A stretch of 24,296 nucleotides of DNA from Caldifarciminota bacterium (GTDB taxonomy: Bacteria; Hydrothermota; Hydrothermia; LBFQ01; DSFT01). A model generated the notes under the pieces. That model was not told the origin of the DNA and searched no databases. It saw nothing but the letters and a program-made list of their open reading frames with translations. Shown in pieces: positions 21,812 to 24,296 of this stretch. The stretch spans positions 1-24,296 of the forward strand of contig WGAQ01000182.1 in NCBI GenBank assembly GCA_015494735.1, given 5' to 3'. The first letter of the stretch is position 1. Each line of letters opens with the position of its first letter. Position numbers and translations under genes: made by a program.

Positions 21812-22384
21812 ATGAAGGTTCTCAAAAGGGGTGAGTTCAACTTCCGCAGGGGATATATCGTGTATCCCAGACTGGTGGTGGTCGTGGGAGTGAAGCTGGA
21901 GGACAAAATCAACTTCATGTCGGTGGTGTGGAACAGTCCCCTCTCCTTCGACCCTCCCCTTTACGGGGTTTCCATCGCCCCGAAGCGATACACACATGAC
22001 ATGCTCCTCACGGCCATGGAATTTTCCATTTCCTTCTTTCCCTATGAGATGGCGGAAGTGGTGGAGAAATTCGGAACTGTTTCCGGGAGGGAGGTGGATA
22101 AGGTGAAGGAATTCGGTATAGAGTTGCTGGAGCCGGCTGCTCTCGATGTTCCCATTCCTGCGGGGGCCTATGCGGTTCTCGAATGCGAGTACTTCGACCA
22201 TAAACTCTACGGAGACCACACCTGGATAGTGGGGGAGATTCAAGCCATCCATTACGATGAAAGGGTGACGGGGAGCAGGTACAATATGCCCGTTCTGGAT
22301 TTCGACAGGGCCCGCCCTGTTCTATATGGCGGGTCGGGGGAGTACATAACCGTTGACCCCCGTTCCATCCGAAAGCTCCGGTAG
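21812..22384 (+). CDS. Flavin reductase-like, FMN-binding split-barrel protein
   Basis: A 190-residue protein of the flavin reductase/flavoredoxin family. The N-terminal strand VYPRLVVVVGVKLEDKINFMSVVWNSPLSFDPPLYGVSIAP is the typical FMN-binding region of these split barrels. FSISFFPYEMAEVVEKFGTVSGREVDK and LECEYFDHKLYGDHTWIVGEI follow the family pattern. Members reduce or carry FMN and often serve oxygen or metal reduction in anaerobes. The specific partner here is unknown. queG follows 8 nt later and may be co-transcribed. Confidence 0.9.
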   Translation: MKVLKRGEFNFRRGYIVYPRLVVVVGVKLEDKINFMSVVWNSPLSFDPPLYGVSIAPKRYTHDMLLTAMEFSISFFPYEMAEVVEKFGTVSGREVDKVKEFGIELLEPAALDVPIPAGAYAVLECEYFDHKLYGDHTWIVGEIQAIHYDERVTGSRYNMPVLDFDRARPVLYGGSGEYITVDPRSIRKLR

Positions 22385-22392
22385 ATTCGTGA

Positions 22393-23331
22393 ATGAACGA
22401 TAATCCCCGGGAATTGACCCTCTATGTGAAGGGTCTGCTTCTGGATGAGGGATTCGACCTGGTGGGCGTCACCGACCCGGAAGTCCCCGAATACGCCAGG
22501 GAGAGCTTTATCAGATGGCTCGAGGAGGGGATGCATGCGGATATGGAGTACATGGAGCGGTGGAGGGACAGGCGCCTGAATATGAAGCTCCTGTGGGAGG
22601 ATGTGAGGAGCGTGGTGGTGGTGGCAAAGAGCTACTACACCCCCTGGAAGGTTCCATCGGAATACCGCATAGCCCGATACGCATGGGGAAAGGACTACCA
22701 CAGGGTGATGAAGAAGAAACTGATTCGGGTGGGAAAGAGACTCAGGGGGGAAGTGGGTATCGAGTTCAGGGCATACGTGGATACAGGTCCCATTCTGGAG
22801 AAAGTCTTCGGGCAGAAGGCGGGTCTGGGGTGGCAGGGGCGCAATTCCCTGTTGATAAATCCCCGCATGGGCTCCTATTTCTTTCTGGGAGTCCTCCTCC
22901 TGGATGTGGAACTGGAGTACGACAGCCCCTTCGCCCATGATTTCTGCGGAAAGTGCAACAGGTGCGTTCAGGCCTGCCCGACGGGAGCCATAAGAGGGGA
23001 CAGGCTGGTGGATGCCAGGAAGTGCATCTCCTACTGGACCATCGAATACAGGGGGGAGGAGATACCTGATGAAATAGCAGAAAAGATGGACTCCTGGCTC
23101 TTCGGATGCGATATATGTCAGGAGGTGTGTCCATGGAATTCGAAGGCCAGACCCACGGACTGGAGGGAGTTCCAGCCCAGGGAGGAGATATTCCAGTTGA
23201 ATATTTACGACATCGCACGGATGAGCGAGGAGGAGTGGAAGGCCTTCTCCAGGGCCAGCGCCATCAAGAGGGCCCGTCTCGACGGTATAAGGAGGAATGC
23301 ACGGGCGATTCTGAAATTCAGGGGGTCCTGA
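22393..23331 (+). CDS. queG: Epoxyqueuosine reductase QueG
   Basis: Reduces epoxyqueuosine to queuosine at position 34 of GUN tRNAs, using cobalamin and two [4Fe-4S] clusters. The 312-residue protein has the N-terminal cobalamin-binding part (VRSVVVVAKSYYTP, YAWGKDYHRVM, YVDTGPILEKVFGQKAGLGWQGRNS) and the ferredoxin-type cluster motifs CGKCNRCVQACPTGAI and CDICQEVCPWN. It is of the shorter type lacking the C-terminal HEAT repeats. It lies 8 nt after the flavin reductase with no clear Shine-Dalgarno. A physiological electron link between the two is conceivable but not shown. Confidence 0.95.
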   Translation: MNDNPRELTLYVKGLLLDEGFDLVGVTDPEVPEYARESFIRWLEEGMHADMEYMERWRDRRLNMKLLWEDVRSVVVVAKSYYTPWKVPSEYRIARYAWGKDYHRVMKKKLIRVGKRLRGEVGIEFRAYVDTGPILEKVFGQKAGLGWQGRNSLLINPRMGSYFFLGVLLLDVELEYDSPFAHDFCGKCNRCVQACPTGAIRGDRLVDARKCISYWTIEYRGEEIPDEIAEKMDSWLFGCDICQEVCPWNSKARPTDWREFQPREEIFQLNIYDIARMSEEEWKAFSRASAIKRARLDGIRRNARAILKFRGS

Positions 23332-23351
23332 AGGCTGTTCTCGGAGATGGG

Positions 23352-23373
23352 ACCCTTCAGGGTGGGGGTTTTT
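23352..23373 (+). terminator. Weak terminator-like hairpin after queG
   Basis: ACCC and GGGT form a 4-bp stem with loop TTCA, followed by GGGGG and then TTTTT. The stem is short and the T-run is displaced by 5 nt, so this is only a candidate terminator. Confidence 0.3.
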
Positions 23374-23443
23374 ACCCGTTCTCACAGAGCAATTGCCTGC
23401 CCCTGTGTGGGAATGCTCCTTGTAGATATAGAGGGGCATGAAC

Positions 23444-23474
23444 AGTCCCATTGAAACTGCCCGGAAATGGGACT
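23444..23474 (+). promoter_or_regulatory. 9-bp inverted repeat upstream of the FG-GAP gene
   Basis: AGTCCCATT and AATGGGACT are perfect inverted copies separated by 13 nt. They end 24 nt before the ATG at 23499 and directly precede a TTTAGAGT promoter-like string. It could be an operator or a 5'-leader/terminator hairpin; no T-run follows. Confidence 0.4.
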
Positions 23475-23498
23475 TTAGAGTTTTCGGGAGGACGTATT

Positions 23499-24272
23499 AT
23501 GATATTGTTTCTGATTTTTCTTCAGGCGGAGGTGAAGGAGTACAGGTGGGATGGGCTGACGGTGAGGGCAATTTCCGATGAACTGGATGCCTGGCTGGAG
23601 ATTCTGGATGAGGGGAGAGTCCTTTTCGATTCCAGAAAATACTGCGAGGAGCATCCGGATGTGTGGATGTATAATCCCATAGATGTCAGGGTCCTTGATA
23701 TGGATGGGGATGGGGAGAATGAACTGTACGTGGAATTCTACTCGGGAGGGGCCCATTGCTGTTCATCTGCCTATGTTTTCGAAAGGGATGATGAAGATGT
23801 GAAAATCGTGGCGGATGTATTCTCCGGCAATTCCGGTATATCCATAGAGGATGCGGACGGAGATGGGGATATGGAAATCGTCGTATGGGACGATGTCCTC
23901 GCCTACGACTTCACCCCCTACGTGGCCACCCCCTGGGCCATGGTGGTGCTCTCCCGTGATGAGGATTCCGGAGTGTGGAGGTGCTCTCCGGGACTGACCC
24001 GCCTGTACAACATCGCCCTGCTCATGGAGGAGAAGGGACAGGACGGATATGATATGTGCGTCTTTCAGGGCGAAACTTGCGTTCTCTACTCCTCCCATCT
24101 GGACAGGGCGATGAAGATGATATATGCGGGCAGAGTGGAGGATGCCCGCGAATACATTCTCCGGAACTGGATGGGGCGGATTCCCCATGCGTTCAGATTC
24201 TGGAAGACCTTCGTTGAGGAGTTGAAGGGAAGCCAGTGGGCGGAATGCATATTCGGCGGTGAAGAGGATTAA
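23499..24272 (+). CDS. Secreted FG-GAP/VCBS-type protein of unknown function
   Basis: A 257-residue exported protein. Its N-terminus MILFLIFLQAEV is a very short uncharged hydrophobic signal. The body has two calcium-binding-like repeats of the FG-GAP/VCBS type, VLDMDGDGENELYVEFYSGGAHCCSS (given here as motif DxDGDG plus GGAHCC) and IEDADGDGDMEIVVWDD. The C-terminal third (about 175-257) is helical, TPR-like at best (DRAMKMIYAGRVEDAREYI), and unassigned. A GGGAGGA site 6 nt before the ATG decides the start over TTG 23451. Ligand and role are unknown. Confidence 0.75.
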   Translation: MILFLIFLQAEVKEYRWDGLTVRAISDELDAWLEILDEGRVLFDSRKYCEEHPDVWMYNPIDVRVLDMDGDGENELYVEFYSGGAHCCSSAYVFERDDEDVKIVADVFSGNSGISIEDADGDGDMEIVVWDDVLAYDFTPYVATPWAMVVLSRDEDSGVWRCSPGLTRLYNIALLMEEKGQDGYDMCVFQGETCVLYSSHLDRAMKMIYAGRVEDAREYILRNWMGRIPHAFRFWKTFVEELKGSQWAECIFGGEED

Positions 24273-24296
24273 ATGATACCCCGAGTGAAAAAACAA
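24273..24296 (+). CDS. Possible start of the next gene (truncated by window edge)
   Basis: An ATG immediately follows the previous stop codon and opens a frame for eight codons (MIPRVKKQ) up to the window end. A GAAGAGGA purine stretch lies about 5 nt upstream. Eight codons are too few to judge whether it is real. Confidence 0.25.

Noticed and set aside
22252..23451. 399-codon minus-strand frame opposite queG
   Set aside because: It is the antisense of queG, whose cluster motifs are intact, and extends into the structured gap without any gene signal.

Overview
The window looks like part of a chromosome from a thermophilic, diderm (Gram-negative-type) bacterium, probably of the FCB superphylum or a neighbouring uncultured lineage such as the Hydrothermae/WOR-3 type. 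The FCB placement is an inference. It rests on a PorX-like regulator, a T9SS-like C-terminal sorting domain, a TonB-dependent receptor paired with a HmuY-like lipoprotein, several outer-membrane beta-barrels, and heavy use of AGG (Arg) and ATA (Ile) codons. Coding density is very high. I found no mobile element, CRISPR array or rRNA.

Layout. 1-2337, minus strand: tRNA-Ile, then mutL only 10 nt behind it, then a gene-poor stretch, then tRNA-Val with a hairpin terminator. 2338-9266, plus strand: panC, a large secreted protein with a T9SS-like C-terminus, a CapA-family protein, and a TonB-dependent receptor overlapping a HmuY-like lipoprotein, closed by an intrinsic terminator. 9305-12291: an rnr-hslO operon. 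12293-12571 (minus): a small unknown gene. 12661-17417, plus: a threonine/serine dehydratase, a DUF481 outer-membrane protein, porX, and two tandem paralogous lipoproteins. 17442-19570, minus: a beta-barrel protein and a SurA-like isomerase. 19614-21780, plus: a pdxS-speH-yajC-def operon. 21812-24272, plus: a flavin reductase, queG and an FG-GAP/VCBS-type secreted protein. A next gene may begin at the right edge.

How the genes work together. Housekeeping genes (cofactor synthesis, RNA decay, protein maturation, tRNA modification, mismatch repair) are interleaved with an envelope programme: outer-membrane import, periplasmic folding, lipoproteins, secretion and its PorX-type control.

Two window-wide patterns stand out. 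First, nearly every promoter-proximal gene has a TTTAAACT/TTTAAAAT-like -10 element ending only 5-9 nt before its ATG. Those mRNAs should be leaderless or nearly so, whereas genes inside operons mostly carry Shine-Dalgarno sequences. Second, six exported non-lipoproteins begin with a very short hydrophobic segment lacking positive charge. In-frame stops or promoter position leave little or no room for longer signal peptides. Several starts were therefore placed downstream of the longest open frame.
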